From Artemia franciscana (taxonomy: Eukaryota > Arthropoda > Branchiopoda > Anostraca > Artemiidae): a stretch of 64,000 nucleotides of DNA. The notes below the pieces were generated by a model. That model ran no database searches. It was not told the DNA's origin and worked only from the letters and a program-made list of their open reading frames with translations. Position 1 is the stretch's first letter; every line of letters begins with the position of its first letter. The stretch covers positions 29,796,252 to 29,860,251 of the forward strand of contig NC_088867.1 in NCBI RefSeq assembly GCF_032884065.1, written 5' to 3'. Shown one piece after another: positions 25,401 through 31,805 of this stretch. The translations under genes and the position numbers were made by a program.

Positions 25401-27736
25401 TCTGACTGTAAGCTTTGCCCCCCCCCCCAAATCTTCTTCTATAAATATTTTAAGGTTCACAGAGAGATAAAAAAATTTGGGTTTGAGAGCAGTTTCTGAG
25501 ATAAAAGTACACTCCCTCCACCTGCAAGAAAATCCACCAGCCTTCATCCATAGTGATTAATGCAAAATTATGCACTTTAGCCTCATAGAAGAAACTTAGT
25601 CAACTGAAGCTTAAAATAAATGTATATTTTAGTCACTTCTTTTGTATGAACTACATGCATATTTAGCATCAAGCATTCTACTCAATACTGTCACTGAAAT
25701 TGAAAAGCTCAATGGATAGTTTTTGATAATTTTAAATCAATTGTCTATCTCAGCATTTTCCCTCAATGGCTTTATAGAACCCTTTGGCTGATAGTTGTCA
25801 TTTTACACCAAGAAACAGCAAAAAATACTGCTCTACCATGGTACCATCTTTTGTTGTCACTTAAACAGGTGAGTAGAGCTTTTAATTTCCTTTCTAATGA
25901 ACAACTATAATTATATGAGGACATTGGGGAATAATCAGGAGGGAGAGGAGGTTGTTTCTGTGGGGAGGCTTAGCTCTGGTACCAATATTAGTAGCAGCAG
26001 TAGTAGAAACAATAGCTCTAGTAGATACAGTTGCATGCAAATATTTTCTTTTGGTTAGTTCACCATCCCCTTCAACAAGTGCTGTAAGTTTTAACTTTAT
26101 AATCTAAGCCATTCCAAGGATATTGCTGATATGCCCTTTGGGCATTTTGCATGTACAAAATATATTTTGATTCAGTTCACTTTCCTCTTAACATTCCCTG
26201 AAATTTTCTCTTTACTTAGGCAGTGCTGGTGCATCGCCTACATTAAAATTGTACTATTGACCTAGATTTTTTAATACCCATTTTAATAAGGGAATATAAT
26301 GATTCAAGTAATGAAAACCAATGGTCAGATATTTTATTTAGGGCTATAGCTGGTACTATTAGGTGTATTGTTGAAATAAAAATAAAGGAGTAAGATGAGC
26401 ATGTTCAGTTATTTTAAATTAGTTTTCAAAGTTGTATAGGGTTTCTTTTTTAAGTGTAGTAACCCTTAAATTTGGTAAAATTTGGATATTTAAGTGTCTT
26501 CTTAAGAAGACAGCATATACAAGAATGTTGATTTTGTGGATTTGCATTGTTTCCTATCAAAACCTGCTTCTTAAAGCAAAAATAAATGAAAAAAGCCAGG
26601 AAACTATTGCATGTAGCCTAATGATAGGTGGGCTTGGGCACAACAGTAACAGCAGTAATTATTATTATTAGAAAGAGCATTCAATGGAAAATTGAATAGT
26701 AAGTATATATTTTTTTTCAACCTGATGTCTGGCTTGCACTGCCTATAGTTTTGCTTAATCTAGCAGAAAAATTGGTAAGGTTCTAGTTGAACAGCTTCTT
26801 GTTATACTGAAAAGTAGCTTAATTAGGCAAATGAAACTATCACAAATGAATCCAGGACCTAAAATATACCCTGAGAAGATGCTATCAAACTATTATGTCA
26901 ATCTTTTCCTTATTTGGTAAAATTCTAGTTAATTGATTTTCTGCTATCTCAGAAAGGGTTTAGGTTAGGAAAATGAAACTTTCAGGGATGAATCTACAGA
27001 CTAAAGTATGTCCTGGGAAGGTATTTTGAAGCAACTACCTCTACTCCTTCTCCCTCTAGAGGGCCCTGACCTTTAAAAATATGTGCGTTATACAAGTGAA
27101 ACCTTGCAAAATAGATCTTCTGCTTAATTGAAGTACAACAAAATTGTTTTCAGCTTCATAACTTTGCTCAATTCCAATCTATAAGGTTTTAAACATATGC
27201 AAATACATTTCCTAAATTTTGAAAAAAAATTGATATGGCTCAGAATTCTACTCAAATAACAGGAATTGCATTTTCAGAACTAAAGGCAGAGAAAAAGCAA
27301 CTAGTAACTGAAAATTAAGGTAAAATGTTGTTTTGTCAAAATTTCAATAGGTATAGACCTGTCATTTAGGCAAATTTCAGGGCCGTCTAGAGGGAGAACG
27401 AGTGGAGGTGGGTACTCCAAAATACCTTCCCAGGACATACTTTAGCCTGTAGACCCATCCCTGAAAGTTTCATTTTCCTAGCCTAAACCCTTTCCAAGAT
27501 AGCAAGAAGTCAATTAACTAGAATTTTACCATAGCAAGAATCAGCTCATCTTCAATCTTACTGCTAGCTTTAACCCAAAGTGAACTTACAGGCTGAGGAG
27601 GTGGTGGTGGCTGATATTGTGGCACTTGTTGATTATACACTTGAGGATTTACTCCTGGTGGAAGCTTTTGGCCGTTGATTTGATGGGAAACACAGACATG
27701 AAAAGCAAGAAAAAAAGCAAGGATAATAGATCTCAT
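1284..27736 (-). CDS. MCFD2: MCFD2-like EF-hand secretory-pathway protein (four exons)
   Basis: Spliced gene with coding exons 27736-27590, 11286-11018, 5194-5046 and 1459-1284. They join in phases 0, 2 and 1, total 741 nt and encode 246 residues. Residues 1-21 look like a signal peptide. Residues 22-110 are Pro- and then Gln-rich, followed by a His/Gly-rich stretch. Residues 140-240 carry two EF-hands with canonical loops: D168-D170-N172-K174-D176-E179 and D223-N225-D227-F229-D231-E234. The segment around [16 protein letters not shown] closely resembles vertebrate MCFD2, a soluble luminal Ca2+-binding partner of the cargo receptor LMAN1/ERGIC-53 that helps export glycoproteins from the ER. 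That role is inferred here. The Gln-rich insert makes the protein longer than vertebrate MCFD2 (about 146 residues). Introns are 16.3, 5.8 and 3.6 kb and packed with transposons. Confidence 0.85.
1560..2340 (+). mobile_element. 5'-truncated LINE, end of reverse transcriptase plus 3' UTR
   Basis: Conceptual translation gives the region downstream of the RT active site ([16 protein letters not shown], then YLGLPIG-like and [13 protein letters not shown]-like stretches). It is interrupted by stops, including one at 1785-1787. It ends in a TCAATTCAATTCAATTCA microsatellite tail, the sort of 3' end seen in I/Jockey/CR1-type LINEs. A second copy of the same domain is at 39,840-40,395. It sits antisense in intron 3 of the MCFD2-like gene. 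Confidence 0.7.
2341..3449. other. Intronic AT-rich stretch without a recognised feature
   Basis: Within intron 3 of the MCFD2-like gene. It contains homopolymer-rich patches (poly-A, poly-C) but no repeat border or open frame that I can support. Confidence 0.5.
3450..4800 (+). repeat. Internally repetitive interspersed repeat, family R2
   Basis: The block starts near AAGAGCTAAGAGCTCATATGG. It contains several diverged internal units recognised by GTCGGGATTTAAAATAAGAGC, TCCTTCTAAATATCAAA, ATTAAGATCCGATCACC and CCCCCTCCAACTCCCCC. It ends near GACAGAATTTGCGATCGCTG. A second copy lies at 45,570-46,465. No protein is encoded; open frames here are by-products of the repeat. The class is unknown. 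Confidence 0.7.
4808..4975 (-). mobile_element. Penelope-like 3' fragment
   Basis: This stretch matches, with many differences, the noncoding segment at 6545-6700 that follows the GIY-YIG-like frame on the minus strand. Shared landmarks are GTTTAAA, AGGGCCGTGCTCAGCAA versus AGAGCCATCCTCAGTAA, and AATCTTTAAAAC. It is probably a solo 3'-UTR copy of the same retroelement, about 70 bp from exon 3 of the MCFD2-like gene. Confidence 0.45.
5046..5194 (-). CDS. MCFD2: MCFD2-like exon 3 (EF-hand 1)
   Basis: It encodes residues 140-188 with split codons at both ends. The acceptor is TTTTGTAG|G and the donor CATG|GTAAGC. It contains the amphipathic helix [11 protein letters not shown] and the first EF-hand loop, [12 protein letters not shown], with every expected liganding position filled. 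Splicing to exon 4 restores an Asp codon (G|AC). Confidence 0.9.
5340..6540. other. Intron 2 stretch, nothing recognised
   Basis: AT-rich intron sequence of the MCFD2-like gene. It has scattered small open frames with low-complexity composition and a C10 run near 5871-5881. I see no repeat or gene. Confidence 0.5.
6545..7017 (-). mobile_element. Penelope-like element, GIY-YIG end and 3' UTR
   Basis: A minus-strand frame open from about 7017 to a stop at 6728 (roughly 95 codons, no ATG needed) reads [20 protein letters not shown], then ENTSLVSN, then [13 protein letters not shown]. The order (A)L-x2-H-x(n)-H-x-I-x-F followed by VREA-x-E matches the C-terminal part of the GIY-YIG endonuclease of Penelope-like elements. 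The element is strongly 5'-truncated; no reverse transcriptase was seen. The 3' noncoding part (6545-6727) recurs at 4808-4975. Confidence 0.5.
7200..8330 (+). mobile_element. Decayed pogo-like (Tc1/mariner superfamily) DNA transposon
   Basis: Translated across frames, the region follows the order of a pogo/Tigger-type DDE_1 transposase. First comes [13 protein letters not shown], then [16 protein letters not shown] with an acidic-box context, then [15 protein letters not shown], then [12 protein letters not shown] and an ILFLYQG stretch. Last come KRIWR, the linker ENTER-like [10 protein letters not shown] and an acidic, Lys-rich tail ([18 protein letters not shown]). Stops and frameshifts interrupt it several times (for example the TAA in the QS*TAV stretch near 7255 and the TAG at 7599-7601), and the N-terminal DNA-binding domain is not recognisable. 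It lies in intron 2 of the MCFD2-like gene. Confidence 0.8.
8800..10230. other. Intron 2 stretch, nothing recognised
   Basis: AT-rich intron DNA with no supported gene, RNA or mobile-element border. The longest frames are below 80 codons and lack motifs. Confidence 0.5.
10238..10362. repeat. AT-rich short tandem repeat
   Basis: The unit GCGTTAAAAATAA recurs at both edges. Between them are AATAAT/TTAATTTTTAATAA variants, giving a palindrome-prone block about 125 bp long. Confidence 0.6.
10571..10886 (-). other. Open frame preceded by a strong splice-acceptor-like site
   Basis: The sequence TTTTACTTGGTTTCAG precedes a frame of about 104 codons that ends at 10571 ([17 protein letters not shown], then Ser/Thr/Lys-rich). 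Joined to exon 2 of the MCFD2-like gene it would be out of phase; joined to exon 1 it would be in frame. An alternative 3' exon is possible, but no domain is recognisable and chance explains it equally well. Confidence 0.2.
11018..11286 (-). CDS. MCFD2: MCFD2-like exon 2 (Gln-rich linker)
   Basis: It encodes residues 50-138 plus two bases of codon 139. A polypyrimidine acceptor ending TTTTAG precedes it and the donor is GA|GTATGT. Interrupted CAG/CAA runs encode Q-blocks of 3-5 separated by A-L, F or P-M, followed by a Gly/His-rich segment and then [12 protein letters not shown], which leads into the EF-hand module. The mixed codon use argues against a recently expanded pure triplet repeat. 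The other reading frames in this block are by-products of the repeat. Confidence 0.88.
11370..12695 (-). mobile_element. 1.65-kb foldback-ended element (family F), inverted copy
   Basis: In reverse complement it matches family F from its middle to its end. Landmarks are CAGGGGTGATCGTATCGACC, the GAGGGTGCCTAGGCC block, TTTGGGATGACCTACTCCCC and the terminal foldback arms. The first 310 bp or so of the family consensus are missing. It stands head-to-head with the plus-strand copy beginning at 12705. The family encodes no protein in any copy I can see. Confidence 0.75.
11855..12150. repeat. Foldback (long inverted repeat) inside family F copy
   Basis: The left arm, around ATATGAGGGGTTTCACCCCC and CTCACTCTTCACGCTAAAG, pairs with the right arm, around CTTTAACGTAAAGAGTGAGG and GTGAGCCCCTCATATGCG. 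A loop of about 90 nt separates them. The same stem recurs in the other family F copies. Confidence 0.75.
13474..13735. repeat. Internal foldback of family F
   Basis: Arms around CATATGAGGGGTCTACCTCC / TACCTCGCTCTTTACGCTAA and ACAAGAGCGAGGTATC / GTGAGCCCCCTCATATACGC are inverted copies. The loop of about 110 nt contains GATTCAGGGGTCATTCTTAA, also present in the 30,975 copy. Confidence 0.75.
14034..14312. repeat. Terminal foldback of family F (arms about 120 bp)
   Basis: Left arm: AAGTAAGGACTGACATT, AAACGAACAGAAATTACTCC, then CAACGCCCCGCTCTTTACGC. The right arm is the inverse: GCGTAAAAAGCGGGGCGTTG, then GGAGTAATTTCTGATCG, then AATGTCGCTCCTTACTTTCA. The loop is about 45 nt. Copy-specific bases occur in both arms (see findings). 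Confidence 0.85.
14438..14752 (-). CDS. Possible intron-nested small gene, 104 residues
   Basis: A minus-strand frame starts with ATG in a favourable context (AATCATGG) and reads [20 protein letters not shown], then [20 protein letters not shown], then a more acidic half ending FFVRGLET. The N-terminus is strongly basic and the whole has balanced, protein-like composition. No domain is recognised. It lies in intron 1 of the MCFD2-like gene on the same strand. An opposite-strand frame of the same length overlaps it (14395-14709) but is less protein-like. It could be a nested gene, a mobile-element fragment or chance. Confidence 0.3.
   Translation of the reverse strand: MGKIKSKRGIHLKSVTTHRQRLCKKYLELGRCKYPKYLIMRYAEELDKSRDLGQATNLEAEQNPLASSPLPYRIVTGGRNLDCDELKDCRWIFDPAFFVRGLET
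14753..15329. other. Intron 1 stretch, nothing recognised
   Basis: No open frame or repeat border that I can support. Confidence 0.5.
15330..16345. mobile_element. Fragments of family F in mixed orientation
   Basis: Diverged pieces are recognisable. 15360-15515 is a right foldback arm (TAATTTCTGTTCGTTTTAAG, TGCTCCTTACTTTCAGTTG). 15590-15800 is a minus-strand middle piece. 15860-16345 is a plus-strand piece (CACACCATCAGATTCTGTG, GGGTGATCGTATTGAACC). This looks like an old copy broken and rearranged in place. Open frames here are chance products. Confidence 0.6.
16346..16719. other. Intron 1 stretch, nothing recognised
   Basis: AT-rich, no supported feature. Confidence 0.5.
16720..17700 (+). 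repeat. Diverged satellite-like array with AGT-triplet patches
   Basis: Units of roughly 150-200 bp share TTCAACATxCCCCTxAACAT, CCTGAAAGTTTCAxCTTAAT, the word TAAGCCATTxxTGATATTGCTG, CCTTTTGGCA and a GTAGTAGTA-type patch. At least five diverged units can be read. Related single units occur at 18,770-19,050 (+), 22,740-23,200 (-) and 25,970-26,220 (+). No coding potential. Confidence 0.65.
17930..18240 (+). mobile_element. Diverged family F fragment
   Basis: It carries the family F landmarks AGAGAACCCTAATGTAGAGG, TTTCAAGCTCTCATCTACAA, AGAAAGATCATAGATG and AGTGCCCTTTTAAGTGACCA in order, with many substitutions, so it is an old copy. Confidence 0.6.
18245..18412. repeat. 15-16-bp minisatellite (AACTGAGCCCCTGTGT type)
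   Basis: About ten units, each beginning AACTGA/AACTAA and continuing with a Cys/Gly-neutral C-rich core (for example AACTGAGCCCCTGTGT and AACTGAAGCCCCATGA). The same minisatellite occurs inverted at 24,604-24,760. Confidence 0.8.
18413..19060 (+). repeat. Flank shared with the inverted block, plus one satellite-like unit
   Basis: 18413-18560 (AATTGAGGCAATATCATGGG, then AGTTCAACCTTGTTAGAAT) is inverted at 24,480-24,620. 18770-19050 holds another diverged unit of the satellite-like family. Nothing coding. Confidence 0.55.
19411..20031. repeat. Two-copy tandem duplication, 311-bp period
   Basis: Words such as CCTCTTAAACTTTAAAAGTT, AGTGATGATGTTAGAAACTT and TTTTTTGGTAGAAAAATT recur at a spacing of 311 bp (for example TCTTAAACTTT at 19430 and 19741). 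The copies differ at several per cent of sites, so the duplication is not recent. Confidence 0.85.
20039..20280. repeat. Short diverged tandem repeat, about 107-bp period
   Basis: ACATATAGGGGAGTTTAAGC / GCATGTAGGGGACTTCTAAG and TTTCGCAACTTTTGCTCG / TTTGCAACTTCTGCTAG recur in order. The open frame of 126 codons on the minus strand across this block is a by-product. Confidence 0.7.
20300..21020. other. Intron 1 stretch, nothing recognised
   Basis: No supported feature between the tandem repeats and the LINE. Confidence 0.5.
21032..22640 (+). mobile_element. 5'-truncated LINE (CR1/Jockey-like), reverse transcriptase
   Basis: Most of an RT domain is readable: [92 protein letters not shown], then the active-site box as YADH in place of YADD. 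The C-terminal region follows ([38 protein letters not shown]). It is broken by one frameshift near 21550 and one in-frame TAA at 22147-22149. The endonuclease and ORF1 are missing. A copy with a changed catalytic Asp is inactive. Confidence 0.85.
22740..23200 (-). repeat. Satellite-like family in inverted orientation
   Basis: In reverse complement it gives the same landmarks as the 16,720-17,700 array (GATTTAGTTC, ATTGCTGGTATACCC, AAGTTTTGACTTAATACCC, GTAGTAGCAGT). Two to three diverged units are present. Confidence 0.6.
23201..24009. other. Intron 1 stretch, nothing recognised
   Basis: Moderately GC-balanced DNA that may be old repeat, but I could not assign it. A tRNA-promoter-like box near 23385 was considered and rejected. 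Confidence 0.45.
24010..24420 (-). mobile_element. Possible LINE fragment (linker before the RT)
   Basis: In reverse complement, [20 protein letters not shown], then [20 protein letters not shown] can be read. It resembles the D-x-R-x(n)-lA-x-eAE-x-Aa-x(n)-LY-x-l stretch found before the RT of several non-LTR retrotransposons. Stops occur outside this stretch. Weak evidence. Confidence 0.35.
24480..24760 (-). repeat. Inverted copy of the 15-16-bp minisatellite and its flank
   Basis: The reverse complement reads CAACTGAATATTTGTGC, AACTGGACCCTGC, AAACTGAGCCCTTATGT and so on, then TGAGGCAATATCATAGGG and the flank seen at 18,413-18,560. The 72-codon frame on the minus strand is a by-product. Confidence 0.7.
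24761..25160. mobile_element. Diverged family F-related fragment
   Basis: GGGCTGTAAGTTTTGC, TGTCCATTACTTACAAATGG, TATTTGTTATCAGG and GGGGAACTGTCCAGGGGAAA match the middle of family F variants, such as the copy at 54,590-55,200. No coding content. Confidence 0.5.
25161..25969. other. Intron 1 stretch, nothing recognised
   Basis: No supported feature apart from a C10 run near 25420. Confidence 0.5.
25970..26220 (+). repeat. Single satellite-like unit
   Basis: It shows the family order: GTAGCAGCAGTAGTAGAAAC, GTTCACCATCCCCTTCAAC, TCTAAGCCATTCCAAGGATA, TTGCTGATATGCCCTTTGGG. Confidence 0.6.
26774..27530. repeat. Large inverted repeat beside exon 1, plus an extra direct copy
   Basis: The left arm 26916-27070 and right arm 27378-27530 are inverted copies of about 154 bp at roughly 90% identity (GGTAAAATTCTAGTTAATTG versus CAATTAACTAGAATTTTACC at the outer ends). 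The loop is 307 bp. A third, more diverged copy lies in the left arm's orientation at about 26774-26890. The outer end is 59 bp from the exon 1 donor of the MCFD2-like gene. Confidence 0.85.
27590..27736 (-). CDS. MCFD2: MCFD2-like exon 1 (signal peptide)
   Basis: It encodes residues 1-49, beginning [17 protein letters not shown], a short basic n-region and hydrophobic core typical of a signal peptide, followed by a Pro/Gln-rich stretch with five consecutive prolines. The exon ends in phase 0 at a near-consensus donor, CCT|GTAAGT. I chose this ATG because it directly precedes the hydrophobic core. Confidence 0.85.
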
Positions 27737-28489
27737 CTCAGGCAGTGTTCTTGCAGAATTCGAATTTTTACTCTAAATAGGCCTAGCCTTGATGCAATTT
27801 CTTCTTATATGGATTCTTCCACGTTTACTCATAAACAGTAAAGTTGCCAGATTTTCAGCAGAACGCAAAGCCCAAACCTGCGTAATCACTAGCCCAAAAA
27901 TAGCACAGACCACGCCAAAAGTAGCGAACGCTATTATAGCCCTATTATAGCGCTATTATGGGTAAGACGAGGAAAAAAACAGTTGCCATATTAAATTACC
28001 TACACGTAATTGTAGGTCAAAATCAAAGTAAGCCCTGCATGAAAATTACTATCCATGTATAACATCTTAAATTTGAATAGTGCCTAACAGAAAACAAAAA
28101 AATATATATAAAAGCAAACAGTCGAATTATCCTTTTCACGCTTGGTTTTTTGACTGCACACCCTGATCTTATGAAAAAACAGTGTTATGATAATTCATAA
28201 TAGCAAGTATCAGACTACCAGTTCATATTGTCAAATTGTTATTAAGCAGCAACTTGGTCCAATTGTAACCAAACTTTGAAAACGGGATGGGGATGATAAC
28301 TTTGAATGTATTAAATTGCAACTGCGCTCTATCGGCCCATTTAATACACGAGTTCAATATAATTAATTATAAGGCATTCAATGTTTATCCATTATGTTCA
28401 AAACCAAGAGTAAAAGAAAATCAGACTTTACCAAAATTACAGAAAGGTTTATTGTTGCTCAAAGCTAAAAGAGATGCAAACATAGGAAG
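27737..28489. other. 5' flank of the MCFD2-like gene
   Basis: This should hold the 5' UTR and promoter of the minus-strand gene, but no convincing TATA box or initiator can be picked. An imperfect palindrome, CCCTATTATAGCGCTATTAT, lies near 27938-27958. Confidence 0.4.
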
Positions 28490-28680
28490 TGACTTATGAA
28501 ACATTGAAGATTTCATCCAAGACGATCTTCTAGGACCATTAGTTCGAAATGATCACCCTTGGGAAAGAACAGGCACCCATGAAATTTCTTCTAGCATAAA
28601 ATACTCAAATCTAGCACACCCCTCCCGAAAATACCCTCCGTGGAAAATAGGACTTTCTAAATTTGAAAATTTTACTTGAG
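28490..28680 (-). mobile_element. Short diverged family F fragment
   Basis: In reverse complement, GGGTGATCATTTCGAACTAA, then TGGTCCTAGAAGATCG and other words follow the family F order. It is flanked by unassigned AT-rich DNA. Confidence 0.4.
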
Positions 28681-30143
28681 TTTTTTTTTTTTAGTTTCGT
28701 TGAGAAGTCCTAAGGAAGTAAAAAAGAGGAATTTACACATCATTAGTATCTTGAAAACTTATACTAAAATAAGTATCCTAAAATCCATTTTTGTTGGAAA
28801 ACTTCCACATGAACTTCTGCAATTTTTGGCAGTAGCGGGCACCAAATTAAAAAAAGAAATAATAACAACAAATGCAGGCGAAAAATCATCAAAATTGAGC
28901 TAAATACAAATGGCACCACAGAGTTTAAGAAGATTAAGCTTTCCTTTGAAAGCATAGTTGGCTTTGGGAACCAATAAATTCTTATTGTTTAAGTTTAAAA
29001 AAAAAAAGCGTTGTCATATTCTACGAGTTAATTTTCTTATCTTCCAAGGGTGAAACTACCATAAATCCCCATAGATAAATAAATGAAACCCAAAGCAAAC
29101 AGAAATTACATTAGATAACCTAGTCTAACTCAAGACGAGCAAAAGTTAAAAGGAGTAAGGCGGACAGCCCCCATGTCTTCTCAAGACTAGAATATAATAT
29201 ATACTTTACAAAAAAAAAAAATAAAAAATACCGTGGATCGTCAGTTTAATATACATATTCTGATATTTATTCCTTAAATTCTTAATGCTTTTTTATTTAT
29301 TAAGGTCGAAAAATTGAAAAGATTTAAGATGTGTTCTTTTTTCAGTAAAAGGGTCGATATCCTGCACGGACAATCTCTAGCCTATTTCCACCGAATCATT
29401 ATATATTCACGCCTACAAATATTATGCTACTATGGGGAAAAGTCAACTCATGGTAGATAAATCAGCTAGGAAGATTTTTCAGCCCGAAAATGCCCATCGA
29501 TATAAAAAATTCCAGAAGAATTATCCGTTCATCAGAAACTAATGCAAAAGCTGTGGCATTTACTAGACTACAATTTCCTCAAGGGGTGTCTCTCCTCAAG
29601 ATCACCTCGCGGCAAGTTAGCCATCAACTTGCTCGGCATGAAGCTTGGCGATATTTATACCCCTTTACCCTGTTGAGGCGTACATTTTCTATGCTAAATA
29701 TGTATGGGGGGCTGAGCGTCGCTTCCTAGAACTCTACTACCACCGCATAAATTTCTTAGCTAAATTTCCCTTTGCCCCCGCCTAGAGACAGAAAAGCGTC
29801 TTAGTCCTCTCGCTTGATCAAACTTAATGTTTTCTGACAGATCTCTGCTTCAGCTAATTTCAAAGAACAGAACTTCATGCAAGTCATTAAAAAAAGAAAA
29901 AAAACACCACCTTGCATTGCTTTTGAAATAGGTTTTCCTTTAGTTTAGTCGGATTTAATTGCCTTGAATTTTTGTCAATGTTCTATGATCCATGAGCTTT
30001 TAAAAACAAATAGCTGTTTCTCTACATTTAAAGATAAACACCAACTGTCTTTAAAATAAAAAAAGGACATTACTTAAATTTGAACTTTGAGACAAATGTT
30101 GAAACTCAAAAATCAAGTATGTCAGAATAATACATAAATCAAA
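28681..30143. other. Intergenic stretch, nothing recognised
   Basis: AT-rich intergenic DNA. A 79-codon plus-strand frame at 29490-29729 has balanced composition but no recognisable motif; I do not call it a gene. Confidence 0.45.
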
Positions 30144-30974
30144 CAGTTCGTGGTAACGAACTGTAGTAAGGAGCGACCCGGCTCAATAGTAAACGAAACT
30201 CTAAAAAACGGAATTTTGACACTAATAGATACATCAAAAGAATCAGATATTTATACGGATTTTAAATATATAAGTTTCATTAAATTTAGTCTTACTCATC
30301 AAAAGTTACAAGCCTGGGAAAATTTTCCTTGTTTTGGAAAATAGGGGGGAAACACCCTTTAAATGTTATAGGATCTTAACGAAAATCACACCATCGCATT
30401 CAGCGTATCAGAAAACCCTACTATAGAAGTTTCAAGCTCCTATCTACAAAAATGTGGAACTTAATCACGGGTGCGTGTTTGTTTTGTTTTTTCCCCAGGG
30501 GTGATCGTATCAACCAAGTGGTCCTAGAATGACGCAGGAGGGCTCATTCTAACGGAAATTAAAAGTTCTAGTGCCCTTTTTAAGTGACCAAAAAAATTGG
30601 AGGGCCCCTAGGCCCCCTCCCACGCTAATTTTTTCCCAAAGTCAACGGAAAACTATTTTGAGATACCTATTTTGTTCAGTATAGTCAAAAAACATAATAA
30701 CTATGTCTTTGGGGCTGACTTACTCCCCCACAGTCCCCGGGGGGGGGGGCTGCAAGTTACAAACTTTGACCAGCGTTTACATACAGTAATGGTTATTTAG
30801 AAGTGTACAGATCTTTTCAGGGGTATTTTTTGGTTGGGGAGTGGTTGAGGGGAGGGGGCTGCGTAGGAGGATCTTCCCTTGGAGGAATTTGTCATGGAAG
30901 AAGAGAAATTCCATGAAGGGGGCGAAGGATTTTCTAGCATTATTTAAAAAAAAAACACGAAAAAAATATGAAAA

Positions 30975-31235
30975 AGTTTTTTTCCACTGAAAGAAAGGAC
31001 CAGCATTAAAACTTAAAACGAGCATAGATTATTACGTATATGGGGGGCTCATCTCTTCCTAAATACCTTTGCTCTTTACGCTAAAGTATTTTTAGTAATT
31101 TCAACTATTTTTTCTACAGCCTTTGTGATTCAAGGGTCAATCTTAAAGAATTGGGACAAAATTAAAGATTTAGTGTAAAGAGCGAGGTATTAACGAGGGG
31201 GCAAATCCCCTCATATGCATAATAAAAATATACGA
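30975..31235. repeat. Internal foldback of family F
   Basis: Same design as at 13,474. The arms contain CTTTGCTCTTTACGCTAAAG and TTAGTGTAAAGAGCGAGGTA, with a loop of about 90 nt carrying GATTCAAGGGTCAATCTTAA. Confidence 0.75.
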
Positions 31236-31529
31236 ATATAGAAGTTCGTTACGTAAGTTAATTTTTAAGTTATGTATATTTTTTACTAATAAAAACATTC
31301 GTTAAAAATTAAAAATTCTAGTTGCCTTTTTAAGTAACCGAAAAATTGGATGACAACTAGGCATCCTCCCCCACCCTTTTTCTCAAAATCGTCTGATCAA
31401 AACTAAGAGAAAGCCATTTAGCAAAAAAAAAATTAATATGCAAATTTCATTTTAATAATTTATGTGCGGAGAGCCAAAACCAAACATGCATTAATTCAAA
31501 AACGTTCAGAAATTAAATAAAAAAAAACA

Positions 31530-31800
31530 AGTTTTTTTTTTACTGAAAGTGAGGAGCGATATTAAAACTTAAAACGAACAGAAATTACTTCGTATATGAA
31601 AGGGGCTGTTCCCTCCTCAAAGCCTCGCTCTTTGCGCTAAAGTTTGACTCTCTCTCAATTTTACTTTTTAAAACAGTGAAAAACTTTCCCATAAAGAGCG
31701 GGGCTTTGGGGAGGGAACAGCCCCTTTCATATACGAAGTAAAATCTGTTCGTTTTAAGTTTTAATATCGCTCCTTACTTTCAGTTAAAAAAAACTTGTTT
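31530..31800. repeat. Terminal foldback of family F (arms about 120 bp)
   Basis: The left arm, AGCGATATTAAAACTTAAAA then CGTATATGAAAGGGGCTGTT, mirrors the right arm, AACAGCCCCTTTCATATACG then TTTTAAGTTTTAATATCGCT. The loop is about 40 nt. Confidence 0.85.
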
Positions 31801-31805
31801 TTTTA

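Larger units (their letters stand above)
30144..31805 (+). mobile_element. Family F element, best-preserved copy
   Basis: It begins with the perfect 8-bp palindrome CAGTTCGT-GGTA-ACGAACTG, then TAGTAAGGAGCGACCCGG. It continues through the conserved middle (AGAAGTTTCAAGCTCCTATC, GGGGTGATCGTATCAACC, AGTGCCCTTTTTAAGTGACC) and ends in two foldbacks at 30975-31235 and 31530-31800. Length about 1.66 kb. No reading frame of note. It lies between the two host genes. Confidence 0.8.
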
